From Candidatus Endomicrobiellum cubanum (GTDB lineage Bacteria > Elusimicrobiota > Endomicrobiia > Endomicrobiales > Endomicrobiaceae): a stretch of DNA of 46,255 nt. Numbering within the stretch: the stretch's first letter is position 1; each line of letters starts with the position of its first letter. The notes under the pieces were generated by a model. That model saw only the letters and a program-made list of their open reading frames with translations, was not told where the DNA came from and searched no databases. Below are positions 25,651 through 35,451 of this stretch, one piece after another. Position numbers and translations under genes: made by a program. Location of the stretch: assembly GCA_031269735.1 (NCBI GenBank), contig JAISYS010000043.1:1-46255 (forward strand). Direction: 5' to 3'.

Positions 25651-26124
25651 ATGAAATGTCCTTTTTGTGGTAGTACTAATGATCAAGTACTAGATTCTCG
25701 TCCTGTTGAGCATACATCAGCTGTTAGAAGGCGTAGAGAATGTTCTAACTGCAAAAAAAGATATACCACTTTTGAACGTCCAGAAGAAATAGTACTTATG
25801 GTTGTTAAATCAAACAGCTCTAGAGAGCCTTTTGATAGAAAGAAGATTTGGGTTGGCATAGATAGAGCTTGCAAAAAATGTCAAATTTCTGCTGAAACTA
25901 TAGATAGACTTGTAAGTGAAATAGAGAATGAAATACTTAGTGAATATATAATGGAAATTTCATCTACAATTATAGGTGAAAAAATTTTAGAAAAACTTTG
26001 GGATATTGACTTAGTGGCGTATGTAAGGTTTGCCTCTGTTTATAGAAAATTTAGTGATATAGATACTTTTATGGAGGAACTAAAAAAATTAAAAAAAGAA
26101 CATATAAAAAGACAGAAAGTATAA
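25651..26124 (+). CDS. nrdR: Transcriptional repressor NrdR
   Basis: NrdR senses ATP/dATP and represses ribonucleotide reductase genes. The 157-residue protein has the N-terminal zinc ribbon (CPFCGS at 3-8 and CSNCKKRYTTFE near 31-42) and an ATP-cone domain starting VVKSNSSREPFDRKKI. Length is typical. It sits directly before nrdJ, 27 bp away, and paired NrdR boxes overlie its promoter. Confidence 0.96.
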   Translation: MKCPFCGSTNDQVLDSRPVEHTSAVRRRRECSNCKKRYTTFERPEEIVLMVVKSNSSREPFDRKKIWVGIDRACKKCQISAETIDRLVSEIENEILSEYIMEISSTIIGEKILEKLWDIDLVAYVRFASVYRKFSDIDTFMEELKKLKKEHIKRQKV

Positions 26125-26151
26125 AAGCTTGGGTTATTTAAGGAGTTTTTT

Positions 26152-28440
26152 ATGGCAACTGCAAAATTAGATGATTTATTAAAAAACAAAGTAAAACTAG
26201 AAAAAAATGCTTTAACAGTTTTACAAAAGCGTTATTTAAAAAAAGATGAAAATGAAAATATAATTGAAAACCCTGAAGATTTATTTTTCAGGGTTGCATG
26301 TAATATTGCAAAGGCAGATATTAATTATGATAAAAATGCAGATATCAATGCAGTTGTAAAAGAGTTTTATCTTGCAATGTCAAATTTGGATTTTTTGCCA
26401 AATTCTCCAACGCTGATGAATGCTGGAAGGCATTTACAACAATTATCTGCATGTTTTGTTTTGCCAATAGAAGATTCCATGGATTCTATTTTTGAAACTT
26501 TAAAGAACACTGCGCTTATACATAAGTCTGGAGGAGGGACAGGTTTTTCTTTTTCTAAGCTGCGTCCTAATAAAGATGTTGTAAAAACTACTTGTGGAGT
26601 TTCTTCTGGGCCTGTGTCTTTTATGCATGTTTTTAACTCCGCTACAGAAGCCATAAAACAAGGTGGTACTAGACGAGGGGCTAATATGGGTATGCTTCGC
26701 ATAGACCATCCTGATATTTTAGAATTTATATCTTCTAAAGATAAAAATGATAGTTTAAATAACTTTAATATATCTGTCGCTATAACAAAAGAATTTATGG
26801 GTGCTTTAGAGGCCAATAAAGATTATAATCTCTATAACCCAAGGAATGGTGAAGTTTCTGGAGTTTTAAATGCAAGAGCTATTTTTGATAGGATTGTTGA
26901 ACAATCTTGGAAAAATGGTGAACCTGGCGTAGTTTTTATTGATAGTATAAATGACAAAAATCCCACTCCAGAAGTAGGTAAAATAGAGTCCACCAATCCT
27001 TGTGGGGAACAACCTTTACTTCCTTATGAATCATGTAATCTAGGATCTATTAACTTGGGTCATTTTGTAAAAGATAAAGATGTGGATTGGAAAAGATTAG
27101 AAAAAGTTATTAAGGCTGCCGTGCACTTCTTAGATAATGTTATAGACATGAATAATTATCCTATAGAGAAAATAGCTGAAGTTACTCGTTCCAATAGAAA
27201 GATAGGACTTGGGGTAATGGGTTGGGCAGATATGCTTTTAAGTTTAGGTATTGCTTATGGGAGCCAAGAATCTTTAAATCTTGCAGAGAAACTTATGGGT
27301 TTTATTCAAAACAAATCTCATCATTTTTCACAAGAACTTGCAATAAAAAGAGGAGCATTTGCAAATTTTGATAATAGTATTTATAGTGAGGGGAATTTAA
27401 TAAGAAATGCTACAACTACTACAATTGCTCCGACAGGAACAATTGGTATTATAGCGTCTGCTTCAGGTGGAATAGAACCTATTTTTGCTATTGTTTACAA
27501 AAGAGCGCAATGTTTAGACAATGAAGAAATGTATGAAGTCAATCCATATTTTGAAAAGTTAGCAAAAGAAAAGGGCTTTTACTCTGAGGAGCTTATGGAT
27601 AAAATTGCCCAAAAAGGCAGTATTCAAGATTTTAATGAAATTCCTGAAGATATAAGAAAAATATTTGTTACATCGCATGATATTTCTCCTGAGAGTCATG
27701 TAAAAATGCAAGCGGTTTTTCAAAAATTTACTGATAATGCTGTTTCAAAAACCGTAAATTTTCCAAATAATGCTACAAAAGAAGATGTAAAAAAAGTTTA
27801 TATTCTTTCTTATAAAATGGGTTGTAAGGGTGTTACTGTTTATCGTGATGGGAGCAGAGAAACACAGGTTTTAAACATTGCAAATAAAAAAGAAGGAGAG
27901 CTCTCTGCAAAAGGGACAAACCCACCTAGAATTCGTCCTAATAGGACAGTGGGTTTTACGTTTCTTATGCATACTGGTTGTGGAAAAATGTATGTTACGG
28001 TAAATGAAGATGATAATGGCGTATGCGAAGTGTTTACTCAACTTGGGAAGTCTGGAGGTTGTACATCTTCTCAGGCTGAGGCTATAAGTCGTTTAATTTC
28101 TTTAGCATTGCGTTCTGGAATTGATCAACAAGCAATTATAAAACAAATAAAAGGAATAAGATGTCCTTCTCCTACACTTGCAGAAGGAGGAGCTATTTTG
28201 TCTTGTGCTGATGCAGTTGCAAAAGCTTTAGAAGCTTATAACAAAGAAAAAATGTCACCAGATTTATTTATGCAAAAAGCCTTACATAATTCTGGTACAA
28301 ATAAAGAAAGACAATATTCTTTTGATCCTGATGCAAATGTGTCTGGAGCTTGTCCACAGTGCCCTGAATGCGGAGAGATGTTAACTTTTGCTGAAGGGTG
28401 TGTGGTTTGCAGAGAATGCGGTTATTCTAAATGTTTTTAA
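26152..28440 (+). CDS. nrdJ: Adenosylcobalamin-dependent (class II) ribonucleotide reductase
   Basis: NrdJ makes deoxyribonucleotides using a radical from adenosylcobalamin, without need for oxygen. The 762-residue protein has NSPTLMNAG with LSACFVLPIEDS (active-site Cys), GGGTGFSFSKLRP, GGTRRGANMG, NPCGEQPLLPYESCNLGSINL, ATTTTIAPTGTIG and a C-terminal cysteine cluster (CPQCPECGEM...CVVCRECGYSKCF) used for metal binding or re-reduction. It follows nrdR and precedes dcd. B12 uptake and adenosylation genes at 39.6-42.9 kb would supply its cofactor. The reading frame is intact. Confidence 0.96.
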   Translation: MATAKLDDLLKNKVKLEKNALTVLQKRYLKKDENENIIENPEDLFFRVACNIAKADINYDKNADINAVVKEFYLAMSNLDFLPNSPTLMNAGRHLQQLSACFVLPIEDSMDSIFETLKNTALIHKSGGGTGFSFSKLRPNKDVVKTTCGVSSGPVSFMHVFNSATEAIKQGGTRRGANMGMLRIDHPDILEFISSKDKNDSLNNFNISVAITKEFMGALEANKDYNLYNPRNGEVSGVLNARAIFDRIVEQSWKNGEPGVVFIDSINDKNPTPEVGKIESTNPCGEQPLLPYESCNLGSINLGHFVKDKDVDWKRLEKVIKAAVHFLDNVIDMNNYPIEKIAEVTRSNRKIGLGVMGWADMLLSLGIAYGSQESLNLAEKLMGFIQNKSHHFSQELAIKRGAFANFDNSIYSEGNLIRNATTTTIAPTGTIGIIASASGGIEPIFAIVYKRAQCLDNEEMYEVNPYFEKLAKEKGFYSEELMDKIAQKGSIQDFNEIPEDIRKIFVTSHDISPESHVKMQAVFQKFTDNAVSKTVNFPNNATKEDVKKVYILSYKMGCKGVTVYRDGSRETQVLNIANKKEGELSAKGTNPPRIRPNRTVGFTFLMHTGCGKMYVTVNEDDNGVCEVFTQLGKSGGCTSSQAEAISRLISLALRSGIDQQAIIKQIKGIRCPSPTLAEGGAILSCADAVAKALEAYNKEKMSPDLFMQKALHNSGTNKERQYSFDPDANVSGACPQCPECGEMLTFAEGCVVCRECGYSKCF

Positions 28441-28455
28441 AGAGGATATAATGTA

Positions 28456-29004
28456 ATGGTAAAAAACGATATATGGATAAATAAGATGGCCTTAGAGCAA
28501 GGCTTAATAGAACCATTTGAGCCAAATCAAGTTAGGAAAGGAAATATTTCTTTTGGTACTTCTTCGTATGGATATGATATGCGTGTTTCAAATGAATTTA
28601 TGATTATGGACATTAATGCTAAAGTCCTTGATCCTAAGAATTCTGTAAATGTATTTAAATTGGTTACAGTTGCAGATTTTATAGAAGTACCTCCAAATTC
28701 TGTTATTTTAGGAAAAACAATAGAATATTTTAGAATACCAAGAGATATTGTTACAATAGCATTCGGAAAGTCAACATATGCTAGATGTGGTATTTTTGTA
28801 AATGTTACTCCTTTTGAGCCTCAGTGGGAGGGATATGTTACGCTTTCTATAGCAAATACAACGTCTTTGCCTGTTAAAGTTTATGCAAATGAAGGAATTG
28901 CGCAAGTGTTATTTTTAGAAGCAAGCGAAGTTTGTAAAACTTCTTATGCAGATAGAAAAGGCAAGTATCAGACCCAAAAAACTATAACTCAAGCAAAAAT
29001 TTGA
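28456..29004 (+). CDS. dcd: dCTP deaminase
   Basis: Dcd converts dCTP to dUTP, the usual start of dTMP synthesis. The 182-residue trimeric dUTPase-fold protein has [28 protein letters not shown], the catalytic [23 protein letters not shown] and a Gln-rich C-terminal segment. AGAGGA precedes the ATG. It forms a nucleotide operon with nrdR and nrdJ. A bifunctional deaminase/dUTPase cannot be excluded from sequence alone. Confidence 0.93.
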   Translation: MVKNDIWINKMALEQGLIEPFEPNQVRKGNISFGTSSYGYDMRVSNEFMIMDINAKVLDPKNSVNVFKLVTVADFIEVPPNSVILGKTIEYFRIPRDIVTIAFGKSTYARCGIFVNVTPFEPQWEGYVTLSIANTTSLPVKVYANEGIAQVLFLEASEVCKTSYADRKGKYQTQKTITQAKI

Positions 29005-29048
29005 TACAATGTTAACGCATAATAGATTGGTAATTTTAAAGGACTACA

Positions 29049-30578
29049 ATGATTTTAATACTAGATTTTGGTTCGCAATACACACAATTGATTGCAAGAC
29101 GTATAAGAGAAGAAAAGGTTTATTGCCAGATATATCCAGGAAATAAATCTTTAAATTCTTTTTCAAATTTGGAAGGTGTAAAGGGTGTAATCTTTTCAGG
29201 TGGGTATGGTAGCGTTTATGCTAAAAATGCTCCTTGGCCTGATCCAAAGGTTTGGAAGTTAGGTGTGCCTATTTTGGGTATTTGTTATGGTATGCAGCTT
29301 ATTGCGCAGCATTTGGGCGGGAAAGTTTTGCCGTCAAAGTATAGAGAGTTTGGACTTGCAAATGTTGATGTAGAATGCGATTGCTATTTGTTTGATGGTT
29401 TAAATTCAAAAGAGACTTTATGGATGAGTCATGGTGATAAGCTATCAAAAATGCCAAAAGGTTTTAAGATTACTGCAAAGTCAGATAATTCTCCAAATGC
29501 AGCTATTGAAGATGTTTCAAATAATATATATGGGGTGCAATTTCACCCAGAAGTAAAACACTCTGTAAATGGGAAAAAAATTATTCAAAATTTTGTATTT
29601 AAAATTTGTGGTTCAAAAAGAGATTGGACCATGAAGTCTTATATAACAGATGAAATAAAAAGAATTAAGTCACAAGTTGGAAAAAGTAAAGTTTTGTGTG
29701 CTTTATCTGGCGGAGTAGATTCTTCAGTAGCTGCAGTTATGTTGCATAAAGCTATAGGAAAGCAAATTTTTTGTATTTATGTTGATCACGGACTTCAAAA
29801 ATTGGGGGAAACCCAAAGAGTAAAAAAAGTTTTTGGGAAAGTATTTAAAAAAAATCTTGAAATTATTGATGCAAAAAAAATATTTTTATCAAAACTTAAA
29901 GGGGTGGTTGATCCTGAACAAAAAAGGAAAATTATAGGGAAAACATTTATAGATGTTTTTGAAAGAGAATCTAAGAAACTTAAAGGTGTAGACTTCCTAC
30001 TTCAGGGAACAATTTATCCAGATATTATAGAAAGTGTTTCAATAAAAGATGCAAAGACTCCAATCAAAAGTCACCATAATGTTGGCGGTCTTCCAGAAAA
30101 GATGAAAATGAAACTTGTAGAACCTTTAAAGTTTTTATTTAAAGATGAAGTTAGAGCATTAGGAAGAGAATTTAAAATTTCTGCAGAAATTTTAAATAGA
30201 CAACCTTTCCCTGGTCCAGGTCTTGCAGTCAGGGTTCTTGGAGAAATAACTCAAGAAAAATTAAGTATTTTAAAAGAAGCAGATAGTATAGTAACAGAAG
30301 AAATTATGAAAGCTGGCTTTTATGAGAAAGTTTGGCAATCATTTGCGATAATGTTGCCTGTTAAAACTGTTGGAGTTATGGGAGATGTCAGGACGTATGA
30401 GTATGTTATAGCTATAAGGGCTGTAAATTCTGATGATGCAATGACTGCAGATTGGGTAAAACTGCCTTATGAATTACTTGAAAAAATGTCTTCAAGAATT
30501 ATTAATGAAGTTAAAGGTGTTAACAGAGTAGTTTATGATATTTCTAATAAGCCTCCGGCAACAATAGAATGGGAATAA
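29049..30578 (+). CDS. guaA: GMP synthase (glutamine-hydrolysing)
   Basis: GuaA converts XMP to GMP using ammonia from glutamine. The 509-residue protein has a class I amidotransferase domain (GICYGMQ with catalytic Cys near 79, FHPEV with His), the PP-loop ATP pyrophosphatase motif ALSGGVDSSVAAV near 218, and the C-terminal dimer domain ending RVVYDISNKPPATIEWE. All catalytic residues are present. Its TAA overlaps the pstS ATG (TAATG). Confidence 0.96.
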   Translation: MILILDFGSQYTQLIARRIREEKVYCQIYPGNKSLNSFSNLEGVKGVIFSGGYGSVYAKNAPWPDPKVWKLGVPILGICYGMQLIAQHLGGKVLPSKYREFGLANVDVECDCYLFDGLNSKETLWMSHGDKLSKMPKGFKITAKSDNSPNAAIEDVSNNIYGVQFHPEVKHSVNGKKIIQNFVFKICGSKRDWTMKSYITDEIKRIKSQVGKSKVLCALSGGVDSSVAAVMLHKAIGKQIFCIYVDHGLQKLGETQRVKKVFGKVFKKNLEIIDAKKIFLSKLKGVVDPEQKRKIIGKTFIDVFERESKKLKGVDFLLQGTIYPDIIESVSIKDAKTPIKSHHNVGGLPEKMKMKLVEPLKFLFKDEVRALGREFKISAEILNRQPFPGPGLAVRVLGEITQEKLSILKEADSIVTEEIMKAGFYEKVWQSFAIMLPVKTVGVMGDVRTYEYVIAIRAVNSDDAMTADWVKLPYELLEKMSSRIINEVKGVNRVVYDISNKPPATIEWE

Positions 30579-31444
30579 TGAAAAAATTAGTTTTGTACTG
30601 CATAATGTCTATTTTACTGTTGTTTGCTTGTTCTAGTCATGGTAACAAAGCAAAGATAGAATCTATACAGATAAAGGGATCTGATACTATTGTGAATCTT
30701 ATACAGGTTTGGGCTGAAAATTTTATAAAATCTCATCTTAACTTAAATATCAGCATCACAGGTGGTGGCTCTGGCACTGGATTTGCTTCTTTAATAAATA
30801 AAACCTGTGATATCGCTATGTCTTCTAGAGAAGTAGAAGACATAGAAGTTGCTTTAGCCAAACAAAATAATGTTAATCCTATAGGCTTTAAAGTAGGTTT
30901 AGATGGTCTTGTTGTTATTGTTAATCGAGATAATCCCGTTACTCAATTGACTTTAACTGAACTTAAAAATATTTTTATGGCAAAGATTACGAATTGGAAA
31001 GAAGTAGGTGGTCAGGATAGAAAAATAGTTATTCTTTCTCGGGAAGCTAATTCTGGCACTCATATGTTTTTTAAAGAACGTGTTATAAGAAGTGGTTATG
31101 CGAATTCTTCAGAGGAATTTTCTGTACATTCTTTAATGATGCCATCGTCTCAAGCTGTGTATGATGAAGTTTTGCAAAACCCTAATGCATTAGGCTATGT
31201 TGGGATGGGGTTTGTTGATAATAAAATAAAAGTTATATCCGTTGCCGTGGATGAAAATAGTAAGTATATTTATCCGACCCGAGATACAGTTGTTAATGGT
31301 TCTTATCCAATTTCTAGACCTTTATATTTGTATACTAATGGTAAACCTGAAGGTATAATAGAGATGTTTATTGATTATGCTGTATCTGATGAAGGGCAAA
31401 AGATTGTTGTTGACACAGATTTTGTTCCAATTAAGAAGGACTAA
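30578..31444 (+). CDS. pstS: Phosphate-binding lipoprotein PstS
   Basis: The 288-residue protein starts with a lipoprotein signal and lipobox LLFAC (Cys18). It has the phosphate-binding elements KGSDTIV, ITGGGSGTGFASL, AMSSREV, SREANSGTHMFF and a GYVGMG segment. It captures phosphate outside the inner membrane for PstCA. I chose the ATG at 30578, which overlaps the guaA stop, rather than the one nine bases earlier. It is the first gene of a pstSCABB-phoU set. Confidence 0.92.
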   Translation: MKKLVLYCIMSILLLFACSSHGNKAKIESIQIKGSDTIVNLIQVWAENFIKSHLNLNISITGGGSGTGFASLINKTCDIAMSSREVEDIEVALAKQNNVNPIGFKVGLDGLVVIVNRDNPVTQLTLTELKNIFMAKITNWKEVGGQDRKIVILSREANSGTHMFFKERVIRSGYANSSEEFSVHSLMMPSSQAVYDEVLQNPNALGYVGMGFVDNKIKVISVAVDENSKYIYPTRDTVVNGSYPISRPLYLYTNGKPEGIIEMFIDYAVSDEGQKIVVDTDFVPIKKD

Positions 31445-31445
31445 A

Positions 31446-32315
31446 GTGAGAGAATATTTAGATTATATTATTGAAACAATAGTTTTTATATGTGGTATGT
31501 TGTCAATAGTTTTTGTTGTTTTAATTTTTTCATTTTTGCTTAAAGAAGGTTTATCTTTTTTTAAAGATTTTAGTTTTGTAAAGTTTATTACAAATCAGTT
31601 TTGGTATCCAAGTTCTACTCCTCTATCTTTCGGCATATTGTCTCTAATATGCGGTTCGGTTTTGGTTACATTAGGGGCTTGTTTAATAGCTGTTCCAATT
31701 GGTGTAATGTCAGCCCTTTTTATAGCTGAGATTGCTCCTAAAGGAGTTAGAGATATATTAAAGTCTTTAGTTGAACTTATGACTGCAATTCCTAGTGTTG
31801 TTATTGGTTTTGTAGGTATGGTAACAGTAGTTCCTTTAGTTAAAAATATTTTTAATCTTCCAACAGGACTTAGCGCTTTTTCTGGTTCTATAATGCTTGG
31901 CTTTATGGCAATGCCTACAATTGTTACGATATCTGAAGATGCTATAAGATCTATTCCTTGGCAATATAAAGAGGGAGCTCTTGCTTTGGGTGCTACAAAA
32001 TGGCAAGCGCTAAGAAGAATAATCTTAAAGGCTGCCATGCCTGGCATAATAGCTGCTATTATGCTTGGGATAGGTAGAGTAATAGGAGAAACGATGGCTG
32101 TTATGATGATAACAGGGAATGCTGCTCATGTGCCACATTCAATTTTTGATCCAATAAGAACAATGACGGCTACAATAGCTGCTGAAATGGGTGAGACTGT
32201 GCGAGGTGGCGTTCATTATAAATCGTTGTTTGCTATAGGTCTAGTACTTTTTTTAATTACTTTTGTAGTAAATTTTGTAGCAGATTTGTTTTTAGGTAAA
32301 AATAAAAATTTATGA
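31446..32315 (+). CDS. pstC: Phosphate ABC permease PstC
   Basis: The 289-residue membrane protein has about six spans and the importer EAA-loop EGALALGATKWQALRRIILKAAMPG. The GTG at 31446, one base after the pstS stop, gives a normal N-terminus; an earlier in-frame ATG would run through pstS. It overlaps pstA by 4 bp. Together with PstA it forms the phosphate channel. Confidence 0.92.
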   Translation: MREYLDYIIETIVFICGMLSIVFVVLIFSFLLKEGLSFFKDFSFVKFITNQFWYPSSTPLSFGILSLICGSVLVTLGACLIAVPIGVMSALFIAEIAPKGVRDILKSLVELMTAIPSVVIGFVGMVTVVPLVKNIFNLPTGLSAFSGSIMLGFMAMPTIVTISEDAIRSIPWQYKEGALALGATKWQALRRIILKAAMPGIIAAIMLGIGRVIGETMAVMMITGNAAHVPHSIFDPIRTMTATIAAEMGETVRGGVHYKSLFAIGLVLFLITFVVNFVADLFLGKNKNL

Positions 32316-33166
32316 TAAGACTTAGCCCTAAATTATCTCAAAAACTTTCATATATACTTCTTTTTATGGCAACAATATTAGCTATTGTTCCTGTTTTGGT
32401 AATTATGTTTTTAATTGTAAAAAATGGTGCTTCTGCTATTAGCTGGGAATTTTTAACTTCTATGCCAAAAGATGGTATGCGTTCTGGAGGAATACTGCCT
32501 GCAATAGTGGGTACTTTTGCTATAGTTATGTGTGCGGTTGTTATTACTCTCCCTATAGGAGTTTGCGCTGCAATCTATTTAAATGAATATGCAAAAGATA
32601 ACTTCCTTACTAGAGTAATTAAACTTGCGATTGTAAACTTAGCTGGCATTCCTTCTGTGGTTTATGGTCTTTTTGGGCTTGGGATTTTTGTCATGTTTTT
32701 TAAACTAGGTGTTTCTATTATAGCTGGAGCTTTAACTTTATCTATAATGGAGCTTCCCGTTATTATAACTACTTCTAGAAATGCTTTAAATAGTGTTCCT
32801 AAATCTTTTAGAGAAGCAAGCTTATCTCTAGGTGTGAGTCGTTGGCAAACTATTAGGCACATTGTATTGCCAAATGCTCTCCCTGGAATTTTAACTGGAA
32901 CAATTCTTAGTATAGCAAGAATTTCTGGCGAAACTGCTCCTATACTTTTTACTGCAGCGGCTTTTTATGTGCCGCATTTACCGAAATCTATATTTGATCA
33001 AGTGATGGCTTTACCTTATCATTTGTATATAATTTCAACACAAATACCTAATATGCCAAAAAATATTATATACGGAACGGCTCTTGTTTTAATGATGATG
33101 GTTTTAAGTATAAGTTTTGTTGCAATTTTTGCAAGAGTTTATTTTAGGAAGCACAGGAAATGGTAA
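32312..33166 (+). CDS. pstA: Phosphate ABC permease PstA
   Basis: The 284-residue protein has about six membrane spans and the EAA-loop REASLSLGVSRWQTIRHIVLPNALPG. It also has the typical PstA segment SGGILPAIVGT and a conserved ARISGETAPILFTA. It overlaps pstC and the first pstB, indicating a tightly coupled operon. Confidence 0.93.
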   Translation: MIRLSPKLSQKLSYILLFMATILAIVPVLVIMFLIVKNGASAISWEFLTSMPKDGMRSGGILPAIVGTFAIVMCAVVITLPIGVCAAIYLNEYAKDNFLTRVIKLAIVNLAGIPSVVYGLFGLGIFVMFFKLGVSIIAGALTLSIMELPVIITTSRNALNSVPKSFREASLSLGVSRWQTIRHIVLPNALPGILTGTILSIARISGETAPILFTAAAFYVPHLPKSIFDQVMALPYHLYIISTQIPNMPKNIIYGTALVLMMMVLSISFVAIFARVYFRKHRKW

Positions 33167-33912
33167 ATAAAATTGAAGTAAAAAATTTAAGTTGTTTTTA
33201 TAATAAAAAGTGTGTTTTGGATTCTTTAAGTATTAATGTTGTAAAAAATGAGATTTTAAGTGTTATAGGTCCTGCAAATAGTGGAAAAACAACATTTCTA
33301 AGAACTTTAAATAGAATGAGTGATTTAGATGTATCATTTAGTAGAATGGGGGAAGTTTTCCTTGATGGTGAAAATATTTTTAATGTGAATATGGAATCTT
33401 TAAGAAGACGCGTGGGGATGCTTTTTGCTATGCCTATACCTCTTCCTATGAGTGTATATGATAATATTGTGTATGCTCCTAAAAGACTTGGATTAATTAA
33501 TAAAAAATCTGATATAGATGCTCTCGTTGAACAATCTTTAAAAGATGCTTCTTTATGGAACGATGTAAAAGATAGACTGCATACGTCTGCAATGAAAATG
33601 TCTGGAGGACAGCAGCAAAGACTTTGTATAGCAAGAATTCTTGCTATTAACCCTGAAGTTATTCTTTTTGATGAACCTTGTTCAGGTTTGGACCCTGTGT
33701 CAACCGCAAAAGTTGAAGAATCTATGTTAGAACTAAAACAAAAATACACAATAGTGCTTGTAACTAATAATGTAAAACAAGCATCTCGTGTTAGTGATAG
33801 AACTGCTTTTTTTCTTATGGGAAAACTCATAGAGGTTGATAAAACAGGAGAATTATTTGTTTCTCCAAAAGAAAAGCAAACAGAGGGCTATATAACAGGA
33901 AGATTTGGCTAA
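33160..33912 (+). CDS. pstB: PstB-type ATPase with degenerate Q-loop and H-loop
   Basis: The 250-residue ATPase is PstB-like throughout (LNRMSD, RLCIARILA, DEPCSGLDPVST, ASRVSDRTAFFLMGKLIE). Walker A is GPANSGKTT (37-45), the signature MSGGQQQR (about 147) is canonical and the Walker B Glu is present. The Q-loop glutamine is lost (FAMPIPLPMS instead of FQxPxPFPMS, about residue 90). The switch histidine is replaced by Asn (VTNNVKQA instead of VTHNMQQA, residue 203). It overlaps the second pstB by one base. It probably pairs with that subunit. Confidence 0.88.
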   Translation: MVNKIEVKNLSCFYNKKCVLDSLSINVVKNEILSVIGPANSGKTTFLRTLNRMSDLDVSFSRMGEVFLDGENIFNVNMESLRRRVGMLFAMPIPLPMSVYDNIVYAPKRLGLINKKSDIDALVEQSLKDASLWNDVKDRLHTSAMKMSGGQQQRLCIARILAINPEVILFDEPCSGLDPVSTAKVEESMLELKQKYTIVLVTNNVKQASRVSDRTAFFLMGKLIEVDKTGELFVSPKEKQTEGYITGRFG

Positions 33913-34667
33913 TGTCAAAAATTGTGATAAAAAATTTTAATCTTTATTATGGAAACTTTCATGCTCTTAAAGATGTAAATATTTATATAGAAGAGAACAG
34001 AATTACAGCTATGATAGGACCGTCTGGCTGCGGAAAGTCTACATTGTTAAGATCTATTAATAGAATTAATGATATAATAGAAGGAGTAAAAACAGCAGGA
34101 GAAATAAATATAGACGGTGCCAATATTTATGATAGAAATATCGACGTTGATTTTTTACGTAGAAGTGTTGGAATGGTTTTTCAAAGACCTAACCCATTTC
34201 CAATTTCAATTTATGAAAATGTTGCTTTTGGTTTGCGAGTTAACAGGATTACGTCAAATAAAAATATTATTAACGAAACAGTTGAAAAGAGTTTAAAAGC
34301 CGTCTTGTTGTGGGATGATATAAAAGATAAATTGCGTAAGTCAGCACTTACTTTGACGCTAGAGCAGCAACAAAGACTTTGTATAGCAAGATTAATTGCT
34401 GTTGCTCCCCGTATTATTTTGTTAGATGAACCTTGCTCTTCTTTAGACCCTGTTGCGACAAGAAAAATAGAAGAGCTAATGATGCAGTTAAAAAAAGATT
34501 ATACAATTGTAATAGTTACTCATAACATGCAACAAGCTGCTAGAGTTTCCCAAGATACAGCATTTATGCTTTTAGGTAAACTTATAGAATTTAATAAAAC
34601 TGATAAAATATTTACAAATCCGTCTGAGAAAGAAACTGACGACTATGTAAGTGGCAGATTTGGCTGA
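33912..34667 (+). CDS. pstB: PstB-type ATPase with degenerate signature motif
   Basis: The 251-residue ATPase has a standard Walker A GPSGCGKST, Q-loop VFQRPNPFPIS (Gln91), Walker B IILLDEPCSSLDPVAT and H-loop VTHNMQQAARVS (His204). The ABC signature is lost, however: SALTLTLEQQQRL replaces the usual xxLSGGQQQRL. These losses are the mirror image of those in the upstream copy. One complete ATP site could form from this subunit's Walker/Q/H motifs and the other's signature. Confidence 0.9.
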   Translation: MSKIVIKNFNLYYGNFHALKDVNIYIEENRITAMIGPSGCGKSTLLRSINRINDIIEGVKTAGEINIDGANIYDRNIDVDFLRRSVGMVFQRPNPFPISIYENVAFGLRVNRITSNKNIINETVEKSLKAVLLWDDIKDKLRKSALTLTLEQQQRLCIARLIAVAPRIILLDEPCSSLDPVATRKIEELMMQLKKDYTIVIVTHNMQQAARVSQDTAFMLLGKLIEFNKTDKIFTNPSEKETDDYVSGRFG

Positions 34668-34681
34668 TTAAAATATTAAAA

Positions 34682-34709
34682 AGTCTCTCTAAATGTTTTT
34701 AGAGAAACT
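34682..34709. repeat. Short hairpin derivative of the dispersed element
   Basis: AGTCTCTCTAAATG is followed by TTTTTAGAGAAACT, two arms that pair over about 11 bp. The arms match the terminal repeats (TCTCTAAA/TTTAGAGA) of the 54 bp copy at 21999. It lies between pstB and phoU and may act as a transcript hairpin. Confidence 0.5.
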
Positions 34710-34733
34710 CAATGTCTTAGTTTAGGAGATGTT

Positions 34734-35405
34734 ATGCGTCATTTTGATATTGAAATGAACGATTTACAAAATCGTCTTCTTGACATGGCCAGTCTTGTTC
34801 AAGAAATGATTAGAGCTGCTACTGTAGGGCTTTCAGGGAAAGATTTAAAACAAGTAGAAAAGGTGTATTCTTTAGAAAAAAAAGTTAATATACAAGAGAT
34901 AGTTGTAGATGATAAATGTTTAAAACTTATAGCTTTAAACCAACCGGTTGGTACGGATTTAAGGTTTATAACTTCCGCTATGAGAATTAATAGCGATCTT
35001 GAAAGAATTGGTGACGAAGCTGTAAGTATCAGTAGAATGGCAAAAGACTTAGTAAAATATAAAGAGTTAAAGCCTCTTGAAGATATCCCTAATATGGTTC
35101 TAGCTGTTGAGAATATGGTTGTAGAATCTATTAAAGCATTTAATACAAGTGATGCCGACCTTGCTTTTACAATACTTAAAAAAGATGATGAAGTTGATAA
35201 ATTAAGGGATAAAATTATTGATGATATTAAGAATATAATAGCAAGTTCTTCAAGTTCTGAACTTATCCAAAAAGCCGTAGATTTGATTTTTATTGCGAAA
35301 AGTATAGAAAGAATTGGAGATCATGCTACAAATATTTGTGAAGATATTATTTTTATGGTACATGGCAAAGATGTACGTCATCCGAGGGCAAATAATAAGA
35401 TGTAA
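34734..35405 (+). CDS. phoU: Phosphate-uptake regulator PhoU
   Basis: The 223-residue all-helical protein has two PhoU repeats with metal-binding signatures (ERIGDEAVSISRMA near 92 and ERIGDHATNICEDI near 193). It links Pst transport to signalling and limits phosphate uptake. GGAG precedes the ATG. No phoR/phoB genes are in the window. Confidence 0.94.
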   Translation: MRHFDIEMNDLQNRLLDMASLVQEMIRAATVGLSGKDLKQVEKVYSLEKKVNIQEIVVDDKCLKLIALNQPVGTDLRFITSAMRINSDLERIGDEAVSISRMAKDLVKYKELKPLEDIPNMVLAVENMVVESIKAFNTSDADLAFTILKKDDEVDKLRDKIIDDIKNIIASSSSSELIQKAVDLIFIAKSIERIGDHATNICEDIIFMVHGKDVRHPRANNKM

Positions 35406-35407
35406 TA

Positions 35408-35443
35408 TTAGACAGACCTGTTAATGTTTTTAAGAGACACTGG
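35408..35443. repeat. Short derivative of the dispersed element
   Basis: TTAGACAGACC at the left and GTTTTTAAGAGACAC at the right match the terminal repeats of the family (compare 24564-24582 and 34682-34709). It fills most of the phoU to binding-protein gap. Confidence 0.4.
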
Positions 35444-35451
35444 AGTAAACT

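Noticed and set aside
33198-33830. 210-codon minus-strand ORF
   Set aside because: Antisense shadow of the first pstB, which carries all the family motifs.
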